Shown piece by piece: positions 1-64,000 of a DNA stretch of 64,000 bases. Made by a program: the position numbers and the translations under genes. A model generated the notes under the pieces. It was given only the letters and a program-made list of their open reading frames with translations. It searched no databases and was not told the DNA's origin. How positions within the stretch are numbered: the first letter of the stretch is position 1; each line of letters opens with the position of its first letter. The stretch covers positions 24,645-88,644 of the forward strand of contig BAAHQB010000455.1 in assembly GCA_054601695.1 (NCBI GenBank), written 5' to 3'. Source of the DNA: Amorphochlora amoebiformis. Taxonomy: Eukaryota; Cercozoa; Chlorarachniophyceae.

Positions 1-650
<650 letters not shown>

Positions 651-670
651 GAATATTATGGGGGCTTCAG

Positions 671-64000
<63,330 letters not shown>

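Overview
The window is AT-extreme eukaryotic nuclear DNA. Long (TA)n runs, blocks of the telomeric hexamer in both orientations (CCCTAA and TTAGGG) and CT/GA tracts surround about 120 short islands of complex sequence. Nearly every island begins after an AG acceptor, ends at a GT donor (most often GTATAT) and is open in one plus-strand frame. When the islands are joined in order, the codon phases of neighbours agree at about nine of ten junctions. One run covers 24 consecutive junctions (25545-36029) and another covers 36 (36322-54040). I read the window as part of ONE very large plus-strand gene with exons of about 15-140 bases and introns of about 50-2000 bases.

The joined protein resembles the intracellular calcium-release channel superfamily (IP3 receptor/ryanodine receptor). 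Exons at 894-6338 look like the first RIH domain (FCEDHGKPIE followed by ENQ). Exons at 7007-46955 form a long helical central region. Exons at 47533-54040 resemble the IP3-receptor stretch leading into the RIH-associated domain (ENSDRK, then [14 protein letters not shown]). Exons at 55065-59207 resemble the RIH-associated domain itself ([28 protein letters not shown]). The window ends in an acidic linker at 63991, before the expected transmembrane pore. It also starts inside the gene, so the ligand-binding N terminus is not seen. Family assignment is from remembered motifs, not a search.

The second theme is partial exon duplication. At least 20 exons have truncated copies beside them, with a polarity rule. 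Copies upstream of the full exon carry the acceptor and exon start. Copies downstream carry the exon end and donor. Arrays reach six copies. Many introns are telomere repeat, and the repeat itself supplies splice sites.

The organism cannot be named. IP3R-type channels, spliceosomal introns and TTAGGG-type repeats exclude bacteria and fit a large-genome protist; a rhizarian such as a foraminiferan is only a guess. I saw no second gene, tRNA, rRNA, CRISPR array or intact mobile element. About ten junctions do not fit and are marked.
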